64,000 nucleotides of DNA from Terriglobia bacterium. GTDB taxonomy: Bacteria > Acidobacteriota > Terriglobia > Acidiferrales > UBA7541. How positions within the stretch are numbered: position 1 is the stretch's first letter; each line of letters starts with the position of its first letter. Where the stretch lies: positions 1 through 64,000 of the forward strand of contig JAIQFG010000025.1 in NCBI GenBank assembly GCA_020073375.1, in the 5' to 3' direction. This document shows positions 25,297-34,216 of this stretch, in pieces. The notes below the pieces were generated by a model. It saw nothing but the letters and a program-made list of their open reading frames with translations, ran no database searches and was not told the DNA's origin. Position numbers and translations under genes: made by a program.

Positions 25297-26395
25297 CGTG
25301 TTCGAGGAGGCCAACCGCCAGTTGATCATCTGCAACGCGTGCCGCTATTGCGAGGGCTACTGCCCCGTGTTTCGCGCGATTGAAACGCGGCGCGATTTTC
25401 AGCGCGGTGACGTTTTTTATCTTTCCAACCTGTGCCATGACTGCCGCGCGTGCTACTACGCCTGCATGTACACCCCGCCGCACGAATTCGCCATCAACAT
25501 TCCGAAAATCCTGGCCGAGGCGCGGATCGAAACCTACGAGCGATTCAGCTGGCCGGGATTCCTGGGGCGCGCGTTCAAACATCGCGGCGTGACGGTCTTT
25601 CTGGCCGCGGCAGCGATCGCGGTCGTCACGATTCTTTCCCTGGCTCTGATTCCACCCGGCACTTTGTTCGCGGCGCATCTTGGGCCGGGAGCGTTCTATG
25701 AGGTCGTGCCCTATTTCGCGATGGTCGCCGGCGGGCTCATTTTGTTTTTTTACGGGATCGCGGTGTGGCTGCGCGGCGGCGCGCAGTTCTGGTCGGAAAC
25801 CCGCAGCGCGCTGCAGCAACCCGGAGGTTTCAAAGCCTTCGCGGCGGCCGCAGGAGCGGCGCTCGGGCTACGCTATCTCAAGGGCGGCGGCCCCGGATGC
25901 TTTTATCCAGGCGAACGTCCGTCCGCCGCGCGGCGCGTGTATCACTCCCTAACGTTCTGGGGACTTGTCCTCGATTTCATCTCCACCACGCTGGCGTTTA
26001 TCTACCAGGACTTTCTCCATCTGCTGCCGCCATATGCTCTCGGCAGCGCGCCCGTAATTTTCGGCGCCGTGGGCGGTGTTGCACTGATCCTTGGAACTGG
26101 CGGGCTCCTCTGGTTCAAGATGAAGAGCGATCCCGACCCCGCGGGAGTGGGCGCGCCGGGCATGGATTATGTGTTTCTGGTCGCACTGGGCATGGTCGCG
26201 CTCACCGGCATGTTCACGCTCGTCTTGCGCGAGACTTCCGCGATGGGAAGCCTGCTGGTGCTACATCTGGCATTCATCGCCGCGCTGTTTCTCACCGCGC
26301 CGTACGGGAAATTCGTGCACGCCGTTTACCGGACGCTTGCCGTGATCCGCTACGAGGGCGAACAAGGCCAGGCGCATCCGTCAAGTCATCCCTAG
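25283..26395 (+). CDS. tcuB: TcuB-like membrane 4Fe-4S electron-transfer protein
   Basis: 370 residues. Two ferredoxin-like clusters: C17, C20, C23, C27 in ICNACRYCEGYCPVF and C51, C54, C57, C61 in LCHDCRACYYACMY. About six hydrophobic helices follow, with loop GGGPGCFYPGERPS and histidines in YHSLTFWG suited to haem or quinone contact. TcuB reoxidises the FADH2 of TcuA and passes electrons to the quinone pool. Starts inside the last codons of tcuA. The pair is followed by a strong hairpin at 26418-26451. Confidence 0.85.
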   Translation: MPGLDVFEEANRQLIICNACRYCEGYCPVFRAIETRRDFQRGDVFYLSNLCHDCRACYYACMYTPPHEFAINIPKILAEARIETYERFSWPGFLGRAFKHRGVTVFLAAAAIAVVTILSLALIPPGTLFAAHLGPGAFYEVVPYFAMVAGGLILFFYGIAVWLRGGAQFWSETRSALQQPGGFKAFAAAAGAALGLRYLKGGGPGCFYPGERPSAARRVYHSLTFWGLVLDFISTTLAFIYQDFLHLLPPYALGSAPVIFGAVGGVALILGTGGLLWFKMKSDPDPAGVGAPGMDYVFLVALGMVALTGMFTLVLRETSAMGSLLVLHLAFIAALFLTAPYGKFVHAVYRTLAVIRYEGEQGQAHPSSHP

Positions 26396-26417
26396 CGGCT
26401 CGCAATTCCGCATTTCA

Positions 26418-26451
26418 GAAACATGGGGCGGCCATTGCCGCCCCATGTTTC
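26418..26451. terminator. Strong hairpin between convergent tcuB and phosphoesterase genes
   Basis: GAAACATGGGGCGG and its exact complement CCGCCCCATGTTTC flank a six-base loop. No U-tract follows, so it may act as a bidirectional, possibly Rho-assisted, terminator for two convergent genes. Confidence 0.65.
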
Positions 26452-26478
26452 ATAGGCTGGACAACGCAGGCGCGCGAT

Positions 26479-27672
26479 TCACTCCACCAAGTGGGTGGTC
26501 AGATCGACGGTTACCGTGTGAAATGCAACCGTGTGCTCCTGCCCGAGCTGCCAGAATTCCGTTTTCAGTTGTTTTTGTGAAAGCGTGACGAAAAGGTAGC
26601 CGTAGGAAGCCACGGCCGAATCGTACGTCACACCTTCAATCCCGGAAACGGGCTGCCCTGTCGCAGGCGCTACCTTTTGTGGCGGCATTCCCCCGGTTCC
26701 CGCAACGATGTAGGGCACCTGTTTTCCCCCAAGGTGCCGCGTATAGCATTGGTAATTGTGCGCGTGCCCCGAGAGAAAAAGATCCGGAACGACGCCAGCG
26801 GCCGTGCAGGCATCGTCAATCGATTTGCTCATTTCGGTGCTTCCGCTATGCCCGCTTTGGCTGTATGGCGGGTGGTGTGTGGCAATCACCAGGGCTTTCT
26901 TGTCTTTTGACTTTGAAATTGTCGCCAGCGTTTTGGTGAGCCAGTCGATTTGCGAAGTATCTTCCTTGCCGCCCGAAATTCCTTCCAGATAACCCGGGTT
27001 TTCCAGACGATTCGAGTAGAGGCCGACAATTCTTACAAAGGGCGCATCCAGCATCCAGTAGGCGCCGGGCTGAGTCATCGATTCGCGGTAAATTCCGCTG
27101 CTGGCCGCCTGCGGCGGGACTGCGGCTTTCGTGGCGCAAAAATTTGCAATGAAATCCTTCAGTGACGGGCTGTCCGCGGAGCTTTTTTCTTCTCCATCAT
27201 GATTCCCGGGAATCGCAATGGTCTTTCCCGGATAGTGGCGGTAAGGCCGGTAGAAACGGTCCACGTAGTGGTCCGCCTTGCCCGGGCCGTAAATCACGTC
27301 GCCGAGGTGAAACAGGAACGCCGGATTCATACCGCCCGCCCCGGGCTTGAAATCCGTGGCCATTTCTTCCGCAATGCTTTCGGCTTCGGTTGCCTGGCCC
27401 ACTCCGCTGTCTCCAAGGGCGTGGAACCGAATCTCGCCCACCTGCTCGATTTCCTTCACTCCGTCGGCGCCGATCAAATCATCGAGCTTCATGACTCCAC
27501 TGTTCCGGATGGGAGGAATCAATCCGAGCTGGAGTTTGCTCCAATCCGTCATGCGGGTTTGGCCGTTAATCGGCTGACGTGCGGAATGCGGGGCGGGGAG
27601 ATAAAACGGATGCGCGTATCGTTCCTTGGAATACTTGGTTGAGACGAGTTGCCTGGGTTGTGTTTGCGGCAT
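26479..27672 (-). CDS. Calcineurin-like metallophosphoesterase (purple-acid-phosphatase type)
   Basis: 397 residues from ATG 27672 preceded by AAGGAG. Metallophosphatase motifs in order: FHALGDSGVG, FLFHLGDVIYGPG, IAIPGNHDGEE, LVIATHHPPYSQSGHSG and LFLSGHAHNYQCYTR, giving the expected Asp/His/Asn dinuclear metal ligands. No clear signal peptide; the N-terminus is polar. A C-terminal region after the active site includes GTGGMPPQKVAPATGQPV and a beta-rich end. Substrate unknown, and neighbours give no firm hint. It is divergent from the CHRD gene. Confidence 0.85.
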   Translation of the reverse strand: MPQTQPRQLVSTKYSKERYAHPFYLPAPHSARQPINGQTRMTDWSKLQLGLIPPIRNSGVMKLDDLIGADGVKEIEQVGEIRFHALGDSGVGQATEAESIAEEMATDFKPGAGGMNPAFLFHLGDVIYGPGKADHYVDRFYRPYRHYPGKTIAIPGNHDGEEKSSADSPSLKDFIANFCATKAAVPPQAASSGIYRESMTQPGAYWMLDAPFVRIVGLYSNRLENPGYLEGISGGKEDTSQIDWLTKTLATISKSKDKKALVIATHHPPYSQSGHSGSTEMSKSIDDACTAAGVVPDLFLSGHAHNYQCYTRHLGGKQVPYIVAGTGGMPPQKVAPATGQPVSGIEGVTYDSAVASYGYLFVTLSQKQLKTEFWQLGQEHTVAFHTVTVDLTTHLVE

Positions 27673-27976
27673 GGATTGTCTCCTTTTTGCTCTGTCGGAA
27701 TAGGGTGCGCGGCTATCGGGGGCTTTTCGGTTCGCCGCGCCAAAGTTCCGTGTAGTTTCTTATTCTGGTGGACACCTGTCAAGTTACAATCAAGTAATAT
27801 ACTGCCGGACGAGGCGCTCCGGATCCGGGAAGAAGAACTTGCCCGGACAACCCGGGCTGCGAGTGGCGCGAAGGCCGGCGCTTGCGCAGATGGGACCCTC
27901 GCACGTATGATCTGGCGTAAACTTGCGTTTGAAATTAGTGATCGTTGGGTGCGCGAACTTTGTGCTGAGAAAAACC

Positions 27977-28432
27977 ATGGGTAAAAAGTTCCAGTGGGCG
28001 AATCTCGCGTTCATCCTGGCGGCCGCAGTGTTGCTGACTGGAATTGCCGGCGCACAGGACAGCGCGAAAAAAGAAACCTTCAAGGCGCGGCTATCTCCCG
28101 TGCCCATCGATTTGTCGATGATGGCCACGGTCGCGGGATCGGGCTCGCTCACCGCCACGCTTTCCGGAAAACAGCTCACCCTGCAGGGAACGTTTGCGGG
28201 ATTGCGCTCGGCGGCGACCACGGCGCAAATTCACCGCGCACCGAAAGGAATTCCTGGACCCGCGATCGCGGGCCTGGATTTGGCCGTCACGAAAGCCGAC
28301 AAGGGCGAGGTCAGCGGCACGCTGGAATTGACTCCCGACCAGGTCGCGGATCTCAAGGCCGGGCGCCTGTACGTGCAGATTCAATCCGAGCGCGCGCCGG
28401 ATGGAAATTTGTGGGGCTGGCTGCTGCAGTAG
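27977..28432 (+). CDS. Secreted CHRD-domain protein
   Basis: 151 residues from ATG 27977. Signal peptide LAFILAAAVLLTGIAGAQ, then a CHRD-like beta domain: FKARLSPVPI, ATVAGSGSLTATLSGKQLTLQGTF (in part), TTAQIHRAPKGIPGPAI, GTLELTPDQVADLKAGRLYVQI and ending NLWGWLLQ. The AQIHRA and YVQIQSE segments are typical of bacterial CHRD proteins. The domain is named after chordin; its bacterial role is unknown. Same strand as the cytochrome/PQQ gene 157 bases downstream, with a palindromic repeat between them. Confidence 0.8.
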   Translation: MGKKFQWANLAFILAAAVLLTGIAGAQDSAKKETFKARLSPVPIDLSMMATVAGSGSLTATLSGKQLTLQGTFAGLRSAATTAQIHRAPKGIPGPAIAGLDLAVTKADKGEVSGTLELTPDQVADLKAGRLYVQIQSERAPDGNLWGWLLQ

Positions 28433-28487
28433 GTGAATTTGCAAATTCGCACATTGAAACGTGTATGCGAGCCTGATCCTGGGCCCT

Positions 28488-28552
28488 GTAGCGCCCGCCT
28501 TCAGGCGGGCACGCTGGACGCGAGCACATGCCCGCCTGAAGGCGGGCGCTAC
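28488..28552. repeat. Palindromic element GTAGCGCCCGCCTTCAGGCG (copy 1)
   Basis: Arms GTAGCGCCCGCCTTCAGGCG and its complement at the other end, around a short spacer. The second copy is at 51712-51776. Confidence 0.85.
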
Positions 28553-28589
28553 ATGTGCAGGAAACAGGAGTGAGGTTCTTTCAAACACC

Positions 28590-30764
28590 ATGAAGACGCT
28601 CCGAGCGAAAGCGTTTGAATTCGGCCTATGCGGCGCGGCGGCTGCGCTTGGCATTGGCATCGCCGTTGCCGCCGCGCAGCAACCGGCGCGAACCGGCCCC
28701 TTCACCGCACAGCAGGCCGCTGACGGGCGCGTCCTCTATCAGTCCACGTGCGTCGCTTGCCACCTGGCCAATATGAAAGGCTCGTTTGAAGCGCTGCCTC
28801 TGGCCGGTGCAAATTTCATAAACACCTGGCGCAACCGCTCGACACGCGACCTGGTGACGAAAATCCGCACGAGCATGCCGCTCAGCAATCCCGGCTCGCT
28901 CAGCGATCAGGAAGCCGTCAACCTCGCCGCGTTTATCCTGCAATCGAATGGCGCCACGCCCGGAGCACAGGCGCTCACGGCGGAAACGATGGTGCCAATC
29001 GGAGCCGTCGCGACGGGCGATGCGTCTGCGGCCCCAGTGCAAGGTGCGGGAGCCGCGGCCGAAGAAGGCGCCCCTGCGCGCACCGCGAACGTGCGGCTCG
29101 GCGTGACCGTGGCGGGCGAAGTGAAAAATTACGTGCCGGTAACCGACGCCATGCTGCTCAAGCCCGATCCCGCCGACTGGCTGATCGTGCGCGGCGGCTA
29201 TCAGGGATGGAATCACAGTGCCCTCTCGCAAATTAATCGTGACAACGTGAAGGAACTGCAGCTGGCCTGGACCTGGAGCATGAACGACAGCCAGGCGGCG
29301 AACGAGCCGACGCCTCTGGTCCACAACGGAATCATTTATCTGGTCAACACCGACAACATCCTACAGGCGCTCGACGCGCGCACCGGCGACCTGATCTGGG
29401 AAAACCACATGCGTCCGGCGAAAAACGTTCCCGGCGGCACCGGCGCCATGCGCAACATGGCCATTTATCAGGACAAAGTATTCGCGGCGACGACAGACGC
29501 GCATTTGTTCGCCCTCGATGCGCGCACCGGCAAGACCGTCTGGGAGACCACCACCGGCGACACTGCGAAAGGTTACGGAGCGTCCAGCGGCCCCATCGTG
29601 ATTCACGGCCAGGTGATTCAGGGCGAGAACGGATGCGACCGATACAAGTCGCAGGAAAAAGATCAGGGCTGCTTCATCAGCTCGTTCGATCCGGCAACCG
29701 GAAAACTTCTTTGGCGCTTTAACACGCTGGCGCGCTCGGGCGAGCCGGGCGGCGATTCCTGGGGCGATCTGCCGAACATGCTGCGCGTTGGGGCAGAGGT
29801 CTGGATCACCGGCAGCTACGATCCGGAACTCGATCTCTCCTACTGGGGCGTGGCGCAAGCCAAGCCATGGATGCAGGTGAGCCGCGGCACCAAGGGCGCG
29901 GCGCTCTATTCGAGTTCCACGCTCGCGCTGCGCCCCAATGACGGAAAACTTGGTTGGTATTTCCAGCACGTGGCCGGCGAAACGCTGGACATGGACGAAG
30001 TCTACGAGCGCGTGCTAGTCGACATCGGCGACCGCAAGACGCTCTTCACCATCGGCAAAACCGGCATCCTGTGGAAGCTCGATCGCAAGTCCGGCGATTT
30101 TATCGACGCCAAGGAAACCGTTTTTCAGAATATTTTTAACATCAATCACAAAACCGGCGAGCTGACCTACCGCCCCGACATTCTGGAGCAGGAAATCGGC
30201 AAGTGGACGCCGGTGTGCCCCAGCACCGAGGGCGGCCACAACTGGCAGGCCATGACCTACGATCCGGCCACCGAGCGCCTGATCATCCCGCTCAGCCAGA
30301 GCTGTATGGAAATGTCCGGCCGAAAAGTGGAATTCACCGAGGGGTCGGGCGGAACGATGGGGGACCGCCGGTTTTACGAAATGCCCGGCTCGGACGGCAA
30401 CGTGGGCCGCCTTGCGGCGTTTGATGTAAAGACGATGAAGGAAGTCTGGAACGTGCAGCAGCGCCCGTCATTCCTCACCGCTGTGCTGTCCACCGCCGGT
30501 GGCGTCGCGTTTGTCGGCGACCTGAATCGCACGTTCCGCGCCGTAGACATCAACACCGGAAAAACAATCTGGCAGACGCGCCTGGGAACTTCCGTGCAGG
30601 GCTTTCCAGTAACGTTCAGCATTGGCGGCAAGCAATACGTCGCCGTCACCACCGGCCTCGGCGGCGGCAGCCCGCGCAATGTGCCGCGCACGATCCTGCC
30701 CGACGTTCACTATCCGGGAAACGGAAACGCGCTTTATGTGTTTACGCTGCCGGACAACAAATAG
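28590..30764 (+). CDS. Periplasmic cytochrome c-PQQ beta-propeller dehydrogenase-like protein
   Basis: 724 residues from ATG 28590. Signal peptide [18 protein letters not shown]. An N-terminal cytochrome c domain has haem motif C54-VA-C57-H58 and a probable Met ligand in [14 protein letters not shown]. The rest is a quinoprotein-alcohol-dehydrogenase-like propeller with tryptophan-docking repeats ([71 protein letters not shown]). Unlike classical PQQ alcohol dehydrogenases, the haem domain is N-terminal. Predicted to oxidise an alcohol or sugar and donate electrons to the respiratory chain; substrate unknown. A weak hairpin follows the stop. Confidence 0.85.
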   Translation: MKTLRAKAFEFGLCGAAAALGIGIAVAAAQQPARTGPFTAQQAADGRVLYQSTCVACHLANMKGSFEALPLAGANFINTWRNRSTRDLVTKIRTSMPLSNPGSLSDQEAVNLAAFILQSNGATPGAQALTAETMVPIGAVATGDASAAPVQGAGAAAEEGAPARTANVRLGVTVAGEVKNYVPVTDAMLLKPDPADWLIVRGGYQGWNHSALSQINRDNVKELQLAWTWSMNDSQAANEPTPLVHNGIIYLVNTDNILQALDARTGDLIWENHMRPAKNVPGGTGAMRNMAIYQDKVFAATTDAHLFALDARTGKTVWETTTGDTAKGYGASSGPIVIHGQVIQGENGCDRYKSQEKDQGCFISSFDPATGKLLWRFNTLARSGEPGGDSWGDLPNMLRVGAEVWITGSYDPELDLSYWGVAQAKPWMQVSRGTKGAALYSSSTLALRPNDGKLGWYFQHVAGETLDMDEVYERVLVDIGDRKTLFTIGKTGILWKLDRKSGDFIDAKETVFQNIFNINHKTGELTYRPDILEQEIGKWTPVCPSTEGGHNWQAMTYDPATERLIIPLSQSCMEMSGRKVEFTEGSGGTMGDRRFYEMPGSDGNVGRLAAFDVKTMKEVWNVQQRPSFLTAVLSTAGGVAFVGDLNRTFRAVDINTGKTIWQTRLGTSVQGFPVTFSIGGKQYVAVTTGLGGGSPRNVPRTILPDVHYPGNGNALYVFTLPDNK

Positions 30765-30775
30765 CATCAAGACCC

Positions 30776-30796
30776 GGCGCCCGTAATTCGGGTGCC
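30776..30796 (+). terminator. Possible terminator hairpin after the PQQ gene
   Basis: GGCGCCCG and CGGGTGCC form an eight-base stem (one G-T pair) with a five-base loop, 12 bases after the stop; no clear U-tract follows. Confidence 0.4.
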
Positions 30797-30905
30797 AGGC
30801 GCAAAATTTTTCCGGAAGCCATCCCACCAAATGCTTTGCGGGTCGCGGGTTTAGCCAATGGCGGGCCATCCGGTTGGAACGCCTGCTTACGATGGAAAAA
30901 ACTTC

Positions 30906-32591
30906 CTAACCTTCCCACGGATTCGGCGCCAGCGCTTTGATGTCGCTCAGCACCTCAACCACCGCGGGCCTGCCGCTGGAAATCGCCTGGTCCAGCGCGG
31001 AGCGCATCTCGCCGGGCTTGGTCACGCGAATTCCGAGCGCGCCCATTTTTTCGGCGACAGCGGAAAAGTCAACCTTCGAGAAATGCCACATCTCGCTGGC
31101 CTTGGCTGACTGCTTTCCGCCATAGGCGTGGTCGAAGATCATGGTTTCCTGGTTCAGCGCGTCGTTGTTGTTGACCACTGTGACGGTGGGAATTCCGCAG
31201 CGCACCGCGGTTTCCAGTTCCTGCAGGTGATACCAGAAGCCGCCGTCGCCAGTGAAGCAGACCACCGGCTTTTTGGGCATTGCGACTTTCGCGCCGAGCG
31301 ACGCGGGAAAAGCCCAACCCAGCGAACCGGACGCGCGCAGAAAATCCCAGGACTTATCGTCCTCGATCCACAACTGCTGCGCGCACCACATTCCGGCGTG
31401 GCCGGTATCGGATACGACGATGGCGTCATTCGGCAACCAGCTTCCGACTTCTTCCAGGATGCGTTCGGGACGGATGGGCACGGCATCGGAATCGCGGCAG
31501 GAAGCCACCTCCTCGCGCCATAACTTCACCGTTTCTTTGGCCTCGGCGGTCCAGGGCGCCATGTGCGCGGCATGAGATGCGTCCGGGACGATGGCCCGAT
31601 TCATCAATTGCAGCGTCACCTTCGCATCCCCCAGCAGGGAAACTTTGTTCGGATAATTCCGCCCCAAGTCGCTCGGATCGATTCCGATCTGGATCACCGG
31701 AGTTCCGGCCGTGGGGAATTTCCAGAAGTGCGTCACCTGGCCGCTGGTCTGGCTGCCCACGTAGAGAACCAGATCCGCGCGGCGCATGAGCCTGTTCGTG
31801 CAGGAACGCGAATACGTTCCGGGCACGCCGATATACAGCGGATGATTATCCGGCACCAGCGACAATCCGTTGAGCGAAGCTGCGATAGGAATGGAAAGTT
31901 TTTCGGCAAGCTTCAGAACTTCCGCGCCGGCTCCCGACCACCGCGCGCCGCCGCCCACCACGATCACGGGGCGTTCGGCTGCTTTCAGGATTTGCAGCGC
32001 TCCCATGATATGCGCCTCTTCCGGCGCCGGCCGGTGCGCCGGAACGCGCGAATAGACTTCCTCGGCGATCAATTCCATCTCCGCCGAATCCGCCTCGATG
32101 TCGCCTTCTTTTCCGGCGATCAGCAGATTCACCGGGCCGGGCGTGCCGGTGGTCGCTTCGCGAAACGCTTGCCGCAACAGGTCCGGAAATCGCGCCGCCG
32201 TGTCGATCTCAAAGTTCGCCTTGGTCATCTGGTGGAACGTGGGGTAATCGTCGCATTCCTGGTAATTCACCTTGTACTTCTGGTGTCCGAACCGGCCACC
32301 GGTCAGGGCGATCACCGGGCTGTGCGCCATGTACGCGTCGCGCAATCCCGCCGCTAGATTGGCCGCGCCCACGGCCTGCGCCGCGCAGACTCCGGGACGC
32401 CGCGAGGCGCGCGCGTATCCATCGGCCATGTAGGCCGCGGCTTTTTCACCGTGCGTCAGGACGCGCTTGATGGGCATGTCGTCCATGGCCGCCAGCGCGC
32501 GGCTCAGCATCGTGGGAACAAAGAAAATCGCGCCCACTCCCTGCGCGTTCAGGAATTTTGCGACAAATTCGCCACCCGTCATTTTTGCCAA
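30906..32591 (-). CDS. Thiamine-diphosphate-dependent enzyme, acetolactate-synthase-like fold (second copy)
   Basis: 561 residues. The ribosome site GGGAG is correctly spaced from a TTG at 32591 and too far from the ATG at 32582, so TTG is the likely start. PYR domain with the catalytic Glu in RVLTHGEKAAAYMADGYAR; middle domain VIVVGGGARWSGAG and VIQIGIDPSDLGRNY; PP domain SLGWAFPASLGAKVA, FTGDGGFWYHLQELETAVR and VVNNNDALNQ. Shares ASGSLGWAFPA and the LETA-R segment with 17510-19237. Acts on a 2-oxo acid or acyl-CoA; substrate unknown. It converges on the PQQ gene. Confidence 0.85.
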   Translation of the reverse strand: MAKMTGGEFVAKFLNAQGVGAIFFVPTMLSRALAAMDDMPIKRVLTHGEKAAAYMADGYARASRRPGVCAAQAVGAANLAAGLRDAYMAHSPVIALTGGRFGHQKYKVNYQECDDYPTFHQMTKANFEIDTAARFPDLLRQAFREATTGTPGPVNLLIAGKEGDIEADSAEMELIAEEVYSRVPAHRPAPEEAHIMGALQILKAAERPVIVVGGGARWSGAGAEVLKLAEKLSIPIAASLNGLSLVPDNHPLYIGVPGTYSRSCTNRLMRRADLVLYVGSQTSGQVTHFWKFPTAGTPVIQIGIDPSDLGRNYPNKVSLLGDAKVTLQLMNRAIVPDASHAAHMAPWTAEAKETVKLWREEVASCRDSDAVPIRPERILEEVGSWLPNDAIVVSDTGHAGMWCAQQLWIEDDKSWDFLRASGSLGWAFPASLGAKVAMPKKPVVCFTGDGGFWYHLQELETAVRCGIPTVTVVNNNDALNQETMIFDHAYGGKQSAKASEMWHFSKVDFSAVAEKMGALGIRVTKPGEMRSALDQAISSGRPAVVEVLSDIKALAPNPWEG

Positions 32592-32747
32592 TGTCGGCTC
32601 CCTTTGAAAAAACCTATGCGATCAAATTTTTCCATCGCACCCGTACAATCCCGCTGGCTTGCAGGGCGGCATTTTTTCATCTCGGACTTTTTGGAGAATC
32701 CCGCACGGTCCGGAAATTCGGTTTGCGCCTCGCTGCCAATTATCATG

Positions 32748-32822
32748 TGGTGCCGGCGGTGAGACTCGAACTCACGACCTAGGGATTATGAGACCCTCGC
32801 TCTACCCCTGAGCTACGCCGGC
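32748..32822 (-). tRNA. tRNA-Met (anticodon CAT)
   Basis: The reverse complement folds as a cloverleaf: acceptor GCCGGCG/CGCCGGC, D arm GCTCAGGGGTAGAGC, anticodon arm with loop CTCATAA, T arm GTGAGTTCGAGTCTCAC, discriminator A and an encoded CCA. The anticodon CAT gives elongator Met; a lysidine-modified tRNA-Ile2 has the same anticodon and cannot be excluded by eye. The last anticodon-stem pair is a T-T mismatch. tilS, which would modify tRNA-Ile2, is 2 kb away. Confidence 0.85.
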
Positions 32823-33290
32823 AAAAAATGAAGCTTCCTATCCTAAGGAGCCGCTCGGACCACTGTCAAGCGGTGAAACCGCATGAGCAGCAGCGGAGAT
32901 GGTTCGCCACCTTGCGCAAATCGACGCAAGAAATCCGCGGACCGGCCCCTGGCGAAGACAATTCCGGAAAATCTTATTGAACAGAAAGGACTTGCAGTGC
33001 GAGTTCTAGTAGTACTGATGTACCGTTGACCCTGTCGGTCCTAAATCCTACTCTACATGTGGACAAACCAGCTGTTGCGATCTCCGCCAGGCATCTGAAC
33101 TCCGGAGCCGGCGGGCAGGCAGCGGCGGCCGAAGATAAGGCCATCCGGAAACGGTTGCGGGCGGCAGTTGGAGCCCACCGGATATTGTCCAGAGGTGTTT
33201 ATCGTTTAGACACAAGGTAACAATTCTATTCCTTTTTGGAATGGAAATGCATATACTTCCCCCGGGTTAGTTTCCGTCCGGAGGACGTAC
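32823..33290. other. 468-base gap without a supported gene
   Basis: Between the tRNA and the small peptide gene. A 64-codon open frame (33026-33220) has no recognisable domain, signal or ribosome site. I see no repeat or RNA here. The last 15 bases contain the CGGAGGA ribosome site of the next gene. Confidence 0.5.
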
Positions 33291-33474
33291 ATGTCCAAGT
33301 GTCTAACGGTTGTCGCTCTGGTTCTATTGGTGTTGACTGGAGCCATGGGGCTTCGGAACTCCGCTGAAAGGCGGCGGTGGCGGTATCTGGGCCAACGGCG
33401 GCGGACCGATTCCTCCGCGCAACGGCGGTGGACCAATTCCTCCGCTGAAGGGCGGCGGCGGTGGTATTCGTTAG
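33291..33474 (+). pseudogene. Small secreted Gly/Pro-rich peptide gene with an internal frameshift
   Basis: ATG 33291 follows GGAGGA and encodes a clear signal peptide MSKCLTVVALVLLVLTGAMG in frame 0, but that frame then becomes Arg/Ser-rich. The +1 frame from about 33338-33363 encodes TPLKGGGGGIWANGGGPIPP, then RNGGGPIPPLKGGGGGIR and a TAG at 33472-33474. It contains a 27-base tandem repeat (33394-33420 and 33421-33447) encoding the NGGGPIPP unit twice. The intact gene would be a secreted peptide of about 60 residues. It is either a pseudogene, a sequencing error or, less likely, a programmed frameshift. Confidence 0.6.
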
Positions 33475-33523
33475 AGCGTGATTCCAGGAAATCGACTGGG
33501 TTCACGCGGAGGCTACAGTTCTT

Positions 33524-34216
33524 ATGCTGGGCCCAGTCGATTACCTGATTTGGATCACGATTTTCCTCGTTGAGCTTTCCTGCGTCGCAATTCTTCTGAA
33601 GAAACGCGCGTTCACTCAGCACTTCACGATTGTTTTGTATTTGCTGGCCTCGCTGGCCACCAGCGCCGGGCGCTATCTTGTCCTCGCCACCACGGGCTTT
33701 ACGTCCAATGCCTACGCTTATTTTTATTATTACTCTGACGCGGTTTTGACTATTTTCCTGTTTTTCGTGCTGATGGGTTTCTACTCGCACGTTTTTTCGG
33801 AAATGGGGGTGAGCAAGATGGTGCGCGGCGGCGCGATGCTCCTGCTGGGAGGAACAGCCCTGATTTCCTACCACATGGTGGCCTCTTCCAGCGACCGGTT
33901 GATCACCCGGTTTGCCAACGAACTTTCCCAAAACCTGTATTTCGTGGGCGTGGTGCTGACCTATCTGCTGTGGGGCGCGATGATGAAATTGCGCGAAAAC
34001 AGGACCCGGCTGATGCAGCTGGTTCTGGCCCTGGGCGTCTATTTCAGCGCTTTCGCCGGCACTTACGCGCTGAAGAACATGTATCCGAACAGTTTCATCT
34101 GGCAGTATTTCCAACTGATCGCCGTCTGGCTGCCGGTTTCCTGGGCCTACTCTTTCATGAAAGTTCCGGAAGAGGCTCGCATGGCGACCGCAAGGGTGCT
34201 CGCCCCGAATCAATGA
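33524..34216 (+). CDS. Seven-helix integral membrane protein of unknown function
   Basis: 230 residues from ATG 33524 with GGAGG upstream. About seven transmembrane helices (LIWITIFLVELSCVAILL, FTIVLYLLASLATSAGRYLV, AVLTIFLFFVLMGFYSHVF, GAMLLLGGTALISYHM, YFVGVVLTYLLWGAMM, LVLALGVYFSAFAGTYAL, FQLIAVWLPVSWAYSFM). No catalytic motif recognised. The stop overlaps the next gene's ATG (ATGA), indicating translational coupling. The pair may form a membrane complex. Confidence 0.75.
   Translation: MLGPVDYLIWITIFLVELSCVAILLKKRAFTQHFTIVLYLLASLATSAGRYLVLATTGFTSNAYAYFYYYSDAVLTIFLFFVLMGFYSHVFSEMGVSKMVRGGAMLLLGGTALISYHMVASSSDRLITRFANELSQNLYFVGVVLTYLLWGAMMKLRENRTRLMQLVLALGVYFSAFAGTYALKNMYPNSFIWQYFQLIAVWLPVSWAYSFMKVPEEARMATARVLAPNQ

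Noticed and set aside
23248-25335. 695-codon minus-strand open frame
   Set aside because: Only its last 133 codons (from 23649) are a gene; the rest is a shadow of tcuA.
32748-32822. tRNA-Ile2 (lysidine-modified CAT)
   Set aside because: Anticodon fits, but the arm sequences look more like elongator Met; kept as an alternative only.
33026-33220. 64-codon plus-strand open frame
   Set aside because: No ribosome site and no coherent domain; could be a gene remnant, but nothing supports it.
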